Shown here: in pieces, positions 15,420-24,203 of the stretch
How the letters are laid out: each line of letters opens with the position of its first letter
Position numbering within the stretch: the stretch's first letter is position 1
The notes under the pieces: generated by a model
The model's input: the letters and a program-made list of their open reading frames with translations, nothing else
Database searches by the model: none
Told to the model about the DNA's origin: nothing
NCBI GenBank assembly: GCA_934401915.1
Contig: CAKRSV010000004.1
Coordinates: forward strand, 186,001 to 250,000
From: an uncultured Lachnospiraceae bacterium
GTDB lineage: Bacteria; Bacillota; Clostridia; Lachnospirales; Lachnospiraceae
Length of the DNA: 64,000 nt
Direction: 5' to 3'
Position numbers and translations under genes: made by a program

Positions 15420-15709
15420 AGTTTAAGAGACGAAACCGTTGAGAGAGAGTAGTAGAAGCAGGTAAACTGGTTCAGAGAGCCGCGAAGGGTGGGAAACGGC
15501 ACAGCAACTGTTTTGAATGGACTTTCGAGGCTGGTCCGAAATCCGAAGAGGACAGTAGGCACCGGCGGGAACCACACCCGTTATCCACGTGGCATATATA
15601 GTGTTGTATATGAAAAAGAGGATGCAGGGAACCTGCATCAAGTTGAGTGGTACCGCGATAATAAATGATTTTATTACCGTCTCAAGCATGTGCTTGGGGC
15701 GGTTTTTTG
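15420..15709 (+). ncRNA. T-box riboswitch, tryptophan (UGG) specifier
   Basis: A full T-box leader is visible. Stem I has a GAGAGU/ACUUUC basal helix, an AGAGAGCCG bulge region and a GGGUGGGAAACGGC distal arm. The 3' side of the internal loop reads GAA-UGG-A, giving a UGG (Trp) specifier at 15518-15520. The T-box core GAGTGGTACCGCG lies at 15645-15657, and the intrinsic terminator ACCGTCTCAAGC / GCTTGGGGCGGT with six T at 15676-15709. Uncharged tRNA-Trp should bind and favour the antiterminator, switching on the importer. The T-box bulge is UGGU, which would need a G.U pair with a G discriminator, so the Trp assignment rests mainly on the specifier loop. Confidence 0.88.
15676..15709 (+). terminator. 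Regulated terminator of the T-box leader
   Basis: A 12-base-pair stem with a 4-base loop, followed by TTTTTT. Its 5' arm overlaps the region that can instead pair in the antiterminator with the T-box core. Confidence 0.85.
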
Positions 15710-15842
15710 TTATGCTGACGGGGAAATTGCACGAGACAGAAAATGTGTTCCAAGTCGGGTAATGAAAAGCGGCTGCCAAAACCGGAATCGGTTCTTGAGC
15801 GGAAAACAAAAAAACCACAAGAGAGTATGGAGGAGAAAGATT

Positions 15843-16964
15843 ATGAAAAAGAAAGCAATGGCAGTATTTATGACAGCAGTATTTGGCGCAGCAATGATGA
15901 CAGGCTGCGGAAGCACGCAGGAGACGGCGGGAACCGCCGATGTACAGCAGACCGCTGGGAGCACAGAGGATGCGGCAGCGACGGAGGAAGCCGCTCCGGC
16001 AGAAGAGACGGATGCACAGGCGCAGAGCGGTACTGTTTATAAGGTCGGAATCGTGCAGTATGTCGATGACGCTTCCCTGAATCAGATCGAGGCATCGATC
16101 GAGGCAGAGCTGGATGCCAAGGCTGCGGAGCTGGGAGTGACATTTGATTACGCGGATTACACATACAACGGGCAGGCAGATTCCACGACGCTGAACCAGA
16201 TCGCCACAGAGCTTGTAGCTTCCGGTGTTGACGTGATCGTTCCGATCGCGACACCGACGGCGATGATCATGCAGAACGCAACGGAGGACAATCAGATCCC
16301 GGTTGTATTTTCCGCAGTATCAGATCCGGTTGGAGCAGGTCTGGTAGCCAGCATGGACGCACCCGGTTCCAATATTACAGGAACGTCCGACGCACTGAAC
16401 ACTGACGCGGTGATGGACCTGATCGTTGCAGCAAAACCGGAGATCAAGAAGCTGGGACTTCTGTACAACAAGAGCGAGGATTCCTCCAAAGCGCCGATCG
16501 AGGCGGCAAAGGCTTACTGTGAGGCAAAGGGGATCGAGACCGTGGAAAAGACCGGAACGACCAACGATGAGATTGCTCTTGCAGCGGACGCGCTGGTAGC
16601 AGGCGGCGTGGAAGCAGTATTTACCCCTACCGACAACACCGTCATGACAGCAGAGCTTGCGATCTATGAGAAATTTGTTGACGCTAAGATCCCGCACTAT
16701 GCAGGCGCAGATTCCTTTGCACTGAACGGAGCATTCCTTGGCTTCGGCGTCAATTATGAGGAGCTTGGAACAGCAACCGCAGATATGGTGGTAGATATTC
16801 TTGTAAACGGTGCAGATCCGGCGGCAACGGCAGTACAGACGCTTGACAATGGTATTGCAACCGTCAACACGGAGACAGCAGAGGCGATCGGACTGGATTA
16901 CAGCATGTTTGCCGATATGTGTGCCGAAGTGAAAGAGATCGTGACCGCAGAGAATTTTGAATAA
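15843..16964 (+). CDS. ABC importer substrate-binding lipoprotein, TrpX type
   Basis: A 373-residue lipoprotein. The signal peptide ends in AMMTGCGS, with the lipid-anchored Cys at position 22; a linker rich in Ala, Glu and Thr follows to about residue 60. The rest is an ABC substrate-binding protein of the PF04392 type (VGIVQYVDDASLNQI, IVPIATPTAMIMQNAT, PVVFSAVSDPVGAGL). Proteins of this family behind Trp T-boxes are described as the tryptophan importer TrpXYZ, and the UGG specifier here agrees. GGAGGAG lies 7 bases before the ATG. Confidence 0.88.
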   Translation: MKKKAMAVFMTAVFGAAMMTGCGSTQETAGTADVQQTAGSTEDAAATEEAAPAEETDAQAQSGTVYKVGIVQYVDDASLNQIEASIEAELDAKAAELGVTFDYADYTYNGQADSTTLNQIATELVASGVDVIVPIATPTAMIMQNATEDNQIPVVFSAVSDPVGAGLVASMDAPGSNITGTSDALNTDAVMDLIVAAKPEIKKLGLLYNKSEDSSKAPIEAAKAYCEAKGIETVEKTGTTNDEIALAADALVAGGVEAVFTPTDNTVMTAELAIYEKFVDAKIPHYAGADSFALNGAFLGFGVNYEELGTATADMVVDILVNGADPAATAVQTLDNGIATVNTETAEAIGLDYSMFADMCAEVKEIVTAENFE

Positions 16965-17002
16965 TCCCTGCGTCCGGAGTAGAAAGAGATAGAGAGGTTT
17001 TT

Positions 17003-17950
17003 ATGAGTTCCATATTTACATTGTCGATCATACAAAGCGCGCTAGAGCTGGGATGTATCTATTCACTGGTAGCCCTTGCGCTGTTTATATCCTTTAGTAT
17101 TCTGAATATTGCGGATCTGTCCACGGACGGCTGCTTTACGCTTGGCTGTGCGGTGGGGGCGATGGTCACCATAGCAGGACATCCGTTTCTGGCGTTCCCG
17201 GCGGCGATGGCTGCCGGGGTGTGCTCCGGCTTTGTCACGGCATTTTTGCAGACGAGGATGGGCGTGCCTTCCATTCTGGCAGGGATCATCGTGAACACAG
17301 GGCTGTACACGATCAACATCATGGTGATGGGCTTTTCCTCCAATGTGAACCTGTTTGCCTGCGATACTATCTTCAGTCTGGCAAAGGGGCTGACGGACGC
17401 TCCGGGTTATCTGAACTGGTATAAGATCCTGATTGTGGTCGCCATCGTGCTGCTGATCGGAGTGGTTCTTGCCCGTTTTCTGAATACAAGGCTGGGACTG
17501 TCCATACGGGCAACTGGCGACAATGAACATATGGTGAAGGCATCCAGTATCAATCCGGCTTTTACGATCACGGTAGGGCTTTGCGTTGCCAACTCGCTGA
17601 CGGCGCTCTCAGGCGCGCTGCTGGCACAGTATCAGAAGTCCTGTGACATCAATCTGGGAACCGGAATGGTGACGATCGCACTGGCAAGTCTGATCATCGG
17701 GGAGACTATCATCGGAAAAGGCGGTATGTTCCGCAGAGTGGTCGGCGTCATCCTGGGAAGCTGCCTGTATCGGTTTATCGTAGCGATCGCGCTCCGAATG
17801 AGCGTTCCGGCAGAATGTCTCAAGCTGGTATCTGCGCTGATCGTCGCGCTGGCAATCGCAGCTCCATATCTGAAAGTTAAAGCAGGATTTTATAAAACAA
17901 AGAGAGCACTTGAAAAAGAGGAGAGAAGGGACGGTGGAAGAGCATGTTAA
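17003..17950 (+). CDS. ABC importer permease, TrpY type
   Basis: A 315-residue integral membrane protein with about eight hydrophobic segments, of the branched-chain-amino-acid/LivH-like permease superfamily. Recognisable parts are SALELGCIYSLVALALF at the start, ADLSTDGCFTLGCAV, and the cytoplasmic ATPase-contact loop RLGLSIRATGDNEHM. It forms the channel for the preceding binding protein. The following ATPase gene begins 7 bases before its end, so the two are coupled. Confidence 0.9.
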   Translation: MSSIFTLSIIQSALELGCIYSLVALALFISFSILNIADLSTDGCFTLGCAVGAMVTIAGHPFLAFPAAMAAGVCSGFVTAFLQTRMGVPSILAGIIVNTGLYTINIMVMGFSSNVNLFACDTIFSLAKGLTDAPGYLNWYKILIVVAIVLLIGVVLARFLNTRLGLSIRATGDNEHMVKASSINPAFTITVGLCVANSLTALSGALLAQYQKSCDINLGTGMVTIALASLIIGETIIGKGGMFRRVVGVILGSCLYRFIVAIALRMSVPAECLKLVSALIVALAIAAPYLKVKAGFYKTKRALEKEERRDGGRAC

Positions 17951-18747
17951 GTATCCGGAATATTTCCAAGACCTTCAATCCGGGAACGGTCAATGAAAAG
18001 AAGGCTCTGGAGAATGTCAGCCTGGAGCTGGCAGAGGGCGATTTTGCAACCATCGTCGGAAGCAACGGTGCAGGAAAGAGTACGCTTTTCAATGCGATCA
18101 CCGGTACGTTCTATGTCGATCAGGGACAGATCTTTCTGGCGGGAGAGAATATTACCTACCGCAAGGAACATATCCGCAGCAAGGAGATCGGTCATCTTTT
18201 TCAGGATCCGCTCAAGGGCACGGCGCCGCACATGACGATCGAAGAGAATATGGCGCTTGCGTATCTGCGCGCATCCACATCGACGCACGCATATTTCAGC
18301 CATACCAGCAATAAGGAAAAGAAGGAGTTCCGACAGCAGCTGGAACTTCTGGATATGGGGCTGGAGGACCGGATGAAGCAGCCTGTGGGACTGCTCTCGG
18401 GCGGACAGCGGCAGGCGCTTACTCTTCTGATGGCAACGATGGTGACGCCTAAGATCCTGCTTCTGGATGAGCATACGGCGGCTCTCGATCCGGCGACGGC
18501 GGAGAAGGTCTTGAATCTTACCAGAAGGATCGTAAAGGAGAGAAAGATCACCTGTCTGATGGTGACGCACAATATGCACCAGGCGCTTGAGCTTGGCAAC
18601 AGAACGCTGATGATGGACGGCGGACACATTGTGCTGGATATCAGCGGAGAGGAGAGAGCGCGGCTTACAGTGGATGATCTGCTGGAGCAGTTCAGACTGC
18701 AGGCGGGAAAGAAGCTGGACAATGACCGGATCCTTCTTTCAAGATAA
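17944..18747 (+). CDS. ABC importer ATP-binding protein, TrpZ type
   Basis: A 267-residue ABC ATPase. Walker A is GSNGAGKST, the Q-loop is LFQDPLKG, the signature is LSGGQRQ, and Walker B plus D-loop is ILLLDEHTAALDP. It powers the importer encoded upstream. It overlaps the permease gene and is followed by a terminator, closing the operon. Confidence 0.93.
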   Translation: MLSIRNISKTFNPGTVNEKKALENVSLELAEGDFATIVGSNGAGKSTLFNAITGTFYVDQGQIFLAGENITYRKEHIRSKEIGHLFQDPLKGTAPHMTIEENMALAYLRASTSTHAYFSHTSNKEKKEFRQQLELLDMGLEDRMKQPVGLLSGGQRQALTLLMATMVTPKILLLDEHTAALDPATAEKVLNLTRRIVKERKITCLMVTHNMHQALELGNRTLMMDGGHIVLDISGEERARLTVDDLLEQFRLQAGKKLDNDRILLSR

Positions 18748-18781
18748 CGATATGATATAACAGTATAATTATAGAAGATAG

Positions 18782-18816
18782 AAAGACAGCTTTGCGAAAG
18801 TGAGGCTGTCTTTTTT
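18782..18816 (+). terminator. Rho-independent terminator after the ABC importer
   Basis: AAAGACAGC (18782-18790) pairs with GCTGTCTTT (18805-18813) and a T run follows. It separates the importer from the sporulation operon. Confidence 0.85.
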
Positions 18817-18833
18817 CTTAACAGAAAGTTCGA

Positions 18834-18862
18834 GTCATAACCTGGACAATGGTTCATATATT
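18834..18862 (+). promoter_or_regulatory. Sigma-E-like promoter of the spoIIIA operon
   Basis: GTCATAA (18834-18840), a 14-base spacer, and CATATATT (18855-18862) fit the mother-cell sigma-E pattern (about GTCATATT, 13-15 bases, CATACAAT). spoIIIA is a known sigma-E operon in Bacillus, and the position just upstream of spoIIIAA fits. Confidence 0.6.
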
Positions 18863-18904
18863 GAGATAAGGGATGTCCTGCTGGGAAAAGGAGGGATAGA
18901 TCGG

Positions 18905-19852
18905 ATGAACAAAGAAGAATTGTTACAGATCTTTCCGGATTATATGAGAAAGCAGTGGGAGCCGGTTGCAAGGCGGGCGCGGGAAGTGCAGGAGATCCGG
19001 CTCAGGGCAGACCGGCCGGTCGCTGTTTGGATCGGGGGAAAAGAGTTTTTTCTGGAGCCTTCCGGGGAACTGACGCAGGAACCGGAGAGAGGCGTTTGCT
19101 GCCGGGCAGAGGATATGGAACGGATCCTGCAGCAGATCTGCCAGTTTTCAATCTATGCCTTCTCGGACGAGATCCGGAGAGGATATCTGACGATCGCTGG
19201 GGGACACCGGGTGGGACTGGCGGGACAGATTATACTGGACGGCGGGGAAAAGGTAAGGAATATGAAGTATATCCGGTGTATGAATATCCGTATTGCCCAT
19301 GAGATCAAGGGCGTATCGGACCCGGTGCTGCCTCTGCTGTACCGCGAAGGGCGGATTCTCAGCACGCTGATCCTGTCGCCGCCGGGCTGTGGAAAGACGA
19401 CCATGCTGCGAGATCTGATACGGAATGTGTCGAATGGAAACGCCTGCGGCAGGGGCGTCAATGTGAGTGTGGTGGACGAGCGGTCGGAAATCGGCGGAAG
19501 CTACATGGGAGTTGCGCAGAATGATATCGGGATGAGGACGGATCTGCTGGATGCGTGCCTGAAAAAGGATGGCATGATGATGTTGATCCGGTCGATGGCG
19601 CCGGATGTGCTTGCGGTGGACGAACTGGGTAACAAGGAGGAGATTGATGCGCTCCGTCTTGCCGGTGGTTGTGGGTGCCGGATCCTGGCTACGGTTCACG
19701 GGGCTTCAATCAAAGAGGTAAGGGAGAAGCCGTATATGACGCCGGTTATGCAGGAGAAAATGTTTGACCGGATCGTGGTGCTGGGAAAAAGAGAGGGAAG
19801 GTGCGTGGTGGAAGGCGTCTATGATGGGGATGGAGAGCAATGCTTAAAATAA
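18905..19852 (+). CDS. spoIIIAA: Stage III sporulation protein AA, secretion-ATPase-like
   Basis: A 315-residue AAA+ ATPase related to type II/IV secretion motors. Walker A is SPPGCGKTT, a conserved VVDERSEIGG block follows, and DVLAVDELG is the Walker B region. It is thought to energise the SpoIIIA-SpoIIQ channel between mother cell and forespore. ATG 18905 is chosen with AAAGGAGGG upstream; the frame is open 35 codons earlier but across the sigma-E promoter. It overlaps spoIIIAB by 13 bases. Confidence 0.95.
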   Translation: MNKEELLQIFPDYMRKQWEPVARRAREVQEIRLRADRPVAVWIGGKEFFLEPSGELTQEPERGVCCRAEDMERILQQICQFSIYAFSDEIRRGYLTIAGGHRVGLAGQIILDGGEKVRNMKYIRCMNIRIAHEIKGVSDPVLPLLYREGRILSTLILSPPGCGKTTMLRDLIRNVSNGNACGRGVNVSVVDERSEIGGSYMGVAQNDIGMRTDLLDACLKKDGMMMLIRSMAPDVLAVDELGNKEEIDALRLAGGCGCRILATVHGASIKEVREKPYMTPVMQEKMFDRIVVLGKREGRCVVEGVYDGDGEQCLK

Positions 19853-20358
19853 CGGGTGTAATATGCGTGCTGGCAGGGTGTCTGGGGGCAGGATTCCAGA
19901 GGGTCGCGCAGGAACAGCAGCGTCTGGAGCACCTCAGGGAGATCCTTCGCATTGTAAAACGGATAGAGGATGAGATGCGCTACGGAAAACGGACGGTGCC
20001 GGAGATCTGTGCGGTGCTTTCCGGCTGCGGCGGGGAGAGATACCGGAGCTGCTTTGGCGAAATCTATGAAAGGCTGATGCAAAGACAGGGAAGAGCCATG
20101 GAGGAGATCTGGAGGGAGAGCATGCAGAAGTGCTTCTGCGACGTTCCGCTCCGGGAGGATGAAAAGGCGCTCCTTATGCAGATTCCGGACTGCCTGGGGA
20201 TGCAGGATGAATGTACGCAGGCGTCGAGCATTGTCCAGTTCCGCGAGCTGGTCGAGAGAAGGCTCAGGCAGGCGGAGGACGAGTATGACGGGAAACGGAA
20301 GATGATCTGGAGCGTAAGCGCACTTGCGGGGATATTTCTGGTAGTTATTCTGATATAA
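19840..20358 (+). CDS. spoIIIAB: Stage III sporulation protein AB
   Basis: A 172-residue protein with a hydrophobic segment at each end and a helical cytoplasmic middle, resembling type II secretion GspF-like proteins. It is part of the SpoIIIA channel complex. It begins within the end of spoIIIAA (13-base overlap). Its first codons contain the ATAACGGGTGT sequence seen three times in this operon. Confidence 0.92.
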   Translation: MLKITGVICVLAGCLGAGFQRVAQEQQRLEHLREILRIVKRIEDEMRYGKRTVPEICAVLSGCGGERYRSCFGEIYERLMQRQGRAMEEIWRESMQKCFCDVPLREDEKALLMQIPDCLGMQDECTQASSIVQFRELVERRLRQAEDEYDGKRKMIWSVSALAGIFLVVILI

Positions 20359-20377
20359 AGATACATAAGGGGGCAAA

Positions 20378-20572
20378 ATGGGCGTAAGTCTTATTTTTAA
20401 AATTGCAGCGGTAGGGATTCTGGTCACGATCCTGAATCAGGTTTTAAAACATAGTGGAAGGGAGGAACACGCCTTTCTCATCAGTCTGGCAGGGCTTATT
20501 CTGGTCCTGACCTGGCTGGTTCCTTATATATATGATCTGTTTGTCATGGTGCAGGAGATGTTCAGCCTGTAA
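20378..20572 (+). CDS. spoIIIAC: Stage III sporulation protein AC
   Basis: A 64-residue membrane protein with two hydrophobic helices (FKIAAVGILVTILNQVL and FLISLAGLILVLTWLVPYI), the normal size for SpoIIIAC. GGGGG precedes the ATG. It belongs to the membrane part of the SpoIIIA complex. Confidence 0.95.
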   Translation: MGVSLIFKIAAVGILVTILNQVLKHSGREEHAFLISLAGLILVLTWLVPYIYDLFVMVQEMFSL

Positions 20573-20589
20573 AGGCGCGGAGGGGAAGA

Positions 20590-20976
20590 ATGACAATCGT
20601 AAAGATCAGTCTGCTGGCTGTTATGGGAGTTATGCTGGCAGTCTCTGTCAAGAGCTGTAAAGGGGAGTACGGAGCATATCTGGCGGCGGCGGTCTGTCTT
20701 GTGATCGGCGGGATCGCAGTTGGATGTTTAAGCGAAATAACGGGTGTTATAAATAAATTGCAGACGTATCTGCCCAATGAGGGAAATTACATTGCGTTGC
20801 TTATCAAGGCGGTCGGGGCGACCTACGCCTGCGAACTCTGTGCCGGCATTTGCAGGGATGCGGGATACGGAGGGATAGCCGGGCAGGTGGAGATGGTCGG
20901 AAAGCTGTATGTATTACTGCTGGGGCTTCCGGTTCTGCAGGCGCTTATGAACTGTATACAGAATCTTGTATACTGA
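20590..20976 (+). CDS. spoIIIAD: Stage III sporulation protein AD
   Basis: A 128-residue membrane protein with several helices and the conserved NEGNYIALLIKAVGATYACE segment of SpoIIIAD. It follows spoIIIAC by 17 bases. It carries one exact copy of the ATAACGGGTGTTAT sequence at 20737-20750. Confidence 0.95.
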   Translation: MTIVKISLLAVMGVMLAVSVKSCKGEYGAYLAAAVCLVIGGIAVGCLSEITGVINKLQTYLPNEGNYIALLIKAVGATYACELCAGICRDAGYGGIAGQVEMVGKLYVLLLGLPVLQALMNCIQNLVY

Positions 20977-21015
20977 CCGGCTTTGCAGAGAGGGACTGTG
21001 CAGGAGGAAAGAGAA

Positions 21016-22083
21016 TTGGAAACGGCAGGGGTGGAACTGTGGGATGAACTGAATATGACGGCTGTCAACGGACAGCTGGAGCGTATGTTTCCGGAGATCT
21101 GCTTTGACGGGGATGCGGTCCTGCAGCTTTTGCTGAAAGGGGATATCTGGCACGCTGTATGTGAACTTGGAAAACAGATAACGGGTGTTTTTCAAATGCA
21201 GGGGGGAGAGATACGCAGCTTGTTTGTCAGCATCCTGCTGTTGGGGATCCTGGCGGCGGTGCTTACCGATTTCGCCGACCTGTTCCAGAACCACCAGGTA
21301 TCGGACATTGCATTTTTTCTGATCTATCTTCTGTTTGTGACAATCCTTCTGAAGAGCTTCGCCCAGACAGCGGATATCGTCAGGGAGATCCTGACGGACA
21401 TCACTGCGTTTATGAAGCTGCTGATCCCAACCTATATGATCGCCATCGGAAGCGCAAGCGGCTTGGTCACGGCAGGGGCGTATTATCAGCTGCTCACACT
21501 GCTTACGATGCTGGTGCAGTGGTTTTTCCTTCATCTTCTGCTTCCGGCCGTATCAGTCTACATGCTGCTTGCCGTCATCAATGGGATCTGGATGGAGGAG
21601 AAGCTCGCGCTGCTTCTGGAGCTTCTGGAAAAAGGGATCGGCGGGACCATCAAGGTCGTTGTCGGGGCAGTGTCCGGGTTCAGCGTGCTGCAGGCGATGA
21701 TCTCTCCTGCCATCGATTCGCTGCAGATGACGGCGGTACAGAAGGCGGCCGCTGCGATACCGGGGATTGGCAACCTGACGGAGGGGATCATGGAGCTGGT
21801 GCTGGGATCCGCCGTGCTGATCAAAAACAGCATTGGTATTTACATAACACTTGTTCTATTATTTATCTGCCTTGTGCCGATCGTGAAGATCGCGCTTCTG
21901 GCGGGCGTGGTGAAGCTGAGCGCGGCGCTGATCAGCATTGTGAGCGATAAGCGGATGACCAACTGTGCGAACCGGGCGGGCAATGGGAACTTCCTGCTCC
22001 TGAAGCTGGCGGTTGCGTCGATCGGTATTTTTGTTATCCAGATCGCGATCATCGCGGTGGCGACCAACCGGGGGATCCATTAG
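21016..22083 (+). CDS. spoIIIAE: Stage III sporulation protein AE
   Basis: A 355-residue polytopic membrane protein, the largest SpoIIIA membrane subunit. Features include LRSFAQTADI-like and LLIPTYMIAIGSASG blocks and a Gly-rich segment near GIGGTIKVVVGAVSG. The start is taken as TTG at 21016 because AGGAGG lies 8 bases before it; in-frame TTG (20983) and GTG (20998) are further upstream and weaker. Unlike many homologues, no obvious cleavable signal peptide is visible from this start. Confidence 0.9.
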   Translation: METAGVELWDELNMTAVNGQLERMFPEICFDGDAVLQLLLKGDIWHAVCELGKQITGVFQMQGGEIRSLFVSILLLGILAAVLTDFADLFQNHQVSDIAFFLIYLLFVTILLKSFAQTADIVREILTDITAFMKLLIPTYMIAIGSASGLVTAGAYYQLLTLLTMLVQWFFLHLLLPAVSVYMLLAVINGIWMEEKLALLLELLEKGIGGTIKVVVGAVSGFSVLQAMISPAIDSLQMTAVQKAAAAIPGIGNLTEGIMELVLGSAVLIKNSIGIYITLVLLFICLVPIVKIALLAGVVKLSAALISIVSDKRMTNCANRAGNGNFLLLKLAVASIGIFVIQIAIIAVATNRGIH

Positions 22084-22150
22084 AGGAATAACGGCTATCG
22101 GAGGCAGGAACTGAAAGGTCAGACAGAGACTGAAAGAGAGGGAGACGGAT

Positions 22151-22744
22151 ATGGCAGGATTTGTAGAAACGATCCGCAGAGTCGGACTGTTTCTGGTGGT
22201 AGCGCAGATGATCGTCCATCTGTCGCCCGAGAAACGGTATGAGAAATATATCCGGTTAATAGCGGGTGTTATTGTTCTGACGATGCTCATAGGTCCGCTC
22301 CGGGAGGCGCCGGAGGATCTCTGGGTGCAGATCCAGGAGGAGATGGATGCGGACACGGGAAGACGGCTTGCCAGCCTGACGGAAGGCGGTGCTTCCGGCT
22401 GGAATGGCGAGAGCCTTCCGAATCGTTATGAAGAGACATTAAGCAATGAAATTAAATCTAAAATTAACAATATAGTATTAAAAGAAGGATATCAGATCGA
22501 GGAGGTGTCATGGAAGGAGGAAGGGGAGGCGTCTTTGTGCGTCATCGTCAGAAAAGAGGATCAGGAGTGCGGGACAGGCAGTGCGGATGCGATCGGGATC
22601 GAGCCGGTCAGGGTTGAACTGGGGGGAGGGAAGCCGCAGACGGAGAGCGGCGATGAGTCAGAGGAGGCTGCGCAGCTTGGGAAAGAGATCGGCGAGGCGC
22701 TGGGAATGGAAGAAAATGGTGTGAGGGTGGTGATCCGGCAATGA
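22151..22744 (+). CDS. spoIIIAF: Stage III sporulation protein AF
   Basis: A 197-residue protein with two N-terminal membrane helices (VGLFLVVAQMIVHL and LIAGVIVLTMLIGPL) and a soluble C-terminal domain, as in SpoIIIAF. It overlaps spoIIIAG by 4 bases (ATGA). Confidence 0.92.
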   Translation: MAGFVETIRRVGLFLVVAQMIVHLSPEKRYEKYIRLIAGVIVLTMLIGPLREAPEDLWVQIQEEMDADTGRRLASLTEGGASGWNGESLPNRYEETLSNEIKSKINNIVLKEGYQIEEVSWKEEGEASLCVIVRKEDQECGTGSADAIGIEPVRVELGGGKPQTESGDESEEAAQLGKEIGEALGMEENGVRVVIRQ

Positions 22745-23370
22745 AACTTGTGGAGGAGGCAGAAAAGCTGCTGAAAAAGAAAAAAATAGGAAAGGATCAG
22801 TGTGTGATCCTGGTTCTGGCAGGAATCCTGCTGTGTATCATAGCACTTCCGGTAAAAGATGACACAGAGTCCCACCTATGGGACACAAAAAATGGTAAGA
22901 TACAGAAAATAACGGACGCTGAAGGGAAAACGGCAGAGACGTCGTCTGACGATACGGAAGAATTGTATGAGGCATACTGGGAGAAAAGGCTGGAGGAGAC
23001 GCTTTCCTGTATAGAAGGCGCGGGACGGGTGAAGGTCCTGATCACGCTGCGGGAGTCTGAGGGAAAGGTAGTGGAGAAGGAAGGAAAAGAGGAGAGCGAG
23101 GAGACGCAGGAGAGCGACGCGGGAGGCGGAAGCCGCACGATCACAGTGAGGAGAGTGGAGAAGGATACGGTCTATACGGTGAACGGTCAGGGACAGAATG
23201 TTCCTTATGTAGTGAAAACAACGGCGCCGGTGGTAGAGGGGATCGTGGTCGTGGCGCAGGGAGGTGACAACATTTCCGTGAAAGAGAATATAATTGCGTC
23301 GGTGCAGGTATTATTTAATCTGGACGTGAATAAGATTAGAGTAGTTAAGATGAAAAATATCAATCAGTGA
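22741..23370 (+). CDS. spoIIIAG: Stage III sporulation protein AG
   Basis: A 209-residue protein with one N-terminal membrane helix (VILVLAGILLCIIALPV) and a ring-forming domain toward the C-terminus (ETLSCIEGAGRVKVLITL, APVVEGIVVVAQGGD). SpoIIIAG forms the large ring of the channel in Bacillus. Between the two halves of the ring-building domain is a Glu-rich insertion. Confidence 0.93.
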   Translation: MKLVEEAEKLLKKKKIGKDQCVILVLAGILLCIIALPVKDDTESHLWDTKNGKIQKITDAEGKTAETSSDDTEELYEAYWEKRLEETLSCIEGAGRVKVLITLRESEGKVVEKEGKEESEETQESDAGGGSRTITVRRVEKDTVYTVNGQGQNVPYVVKTTAPVVEGIVVVAQGGDNISVKENIIASVQVLFNLDVNKIRVVKMKNINQ

Positions 23371-23383
23371 AGGGGAGAAGAAA

Positions 23384-24094
23384 TTGAAGAATATGATTAA
23401 GAAGAACCAGATGATGATCACGGCGTTAGCGATTATGATCGCGGTGGCAGGCTACCTGAATTTTGCGGGGACAAAGGTGACAGATGAGGATATCATGAGC
23501 GTCAACGGTGAGATCGCAACGGATGATTTCGGCAATATCAAGATGGATGAGGTGCAGGATACGGCGCTGCTCGATCTCTCGGATGAGGATATCGAGAAGG
23601 CACAGGGAGATATTGAAAGTCTGGACAGCGATGTGACGGTCGCACAGACCGATACAGCGGAGGAGGATCTGATGGAGGCGCTCAGCGAAGAACAGCTTCA
23701 GGAGGTGCCGGGAGAGGCAGTATTCACTTCGGCAGGCGCATCCTCTGTCCTTTCCGGGGCAAAGCTGGAGAAAGAGCAGACCAGAGCGCAGAACAAGGAA
23801 ACGCTTCTGGAGATCATCAACAATGCCAACATCGGGGAGACACAGAAGCAGGAGGCAGTGACCAGTATGATCTCCATGACCGATGTTGCGGAGAAAGAGA
23901 CAGCGGCGGAGATCCTTCTGGAAGCCAAGGGATTTGACGATGCGATCGTGAGCATCGACGGCGACAGCGTGGATGTGGTTGTCAATACAGCGGAACTGAC
24001 AGAGGCACAGCGCGCGCAGATCGAGGATATCGTGATCCGCAAGACCGGTGTCAGTGCAGACGCGATCATTATCAGTACGGTCGATGCAAATTAG
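23384..24094 (+). CDS. spoIIIAH: Stage III sporulation protein AH
   Basis: A 236-residue protein with an N-terminal membrane helix (MMITALAIMIAVAGYLNF) and a C-terminal SpoIIIAH/YscJ-like domain (NIGETQKQEAVTSM, LEAKGFDDAIVSID). It projects into the intermembrane space and binds SpoIIQ, or its equivalent, from the forespore. The start is a TTG with GGGGAG 6 bases upstream; ATG 23393 is the alternative. Last gene of the operon. Confidence 0.93.
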   Translation: MKNMIKKNQMMITALAIMIAVAGYLNFAGTKVTDEDIMSVNGEIATDDFGNIKMDEVQDTALLDLSDEDIEKAQGDIESLDSDVTVAQTDTAEEDLMEALSEEQLQEVPGEAVFTSAGASSVLSGAKLEKEQTRAQNKETLLEIINNANIGETQKQEAVTSMISMTDVAEKETAAEILLEAKGFDDAIVSIDGDSVDVVVNTAELTEAQRAQIEDIVIRKTGVSADAIIISTVDAN

Positions 24095-24203
24095 GTGCAT
24101 TTTCCGAAAGGATATGTTATGATAACAAAGTATGGGTATTTGTCCCAGCAATCGAAAAAAGAGAGATTTCAATGCGAATGACAGATAGAGGAGGAAGCAA
24201 AGG

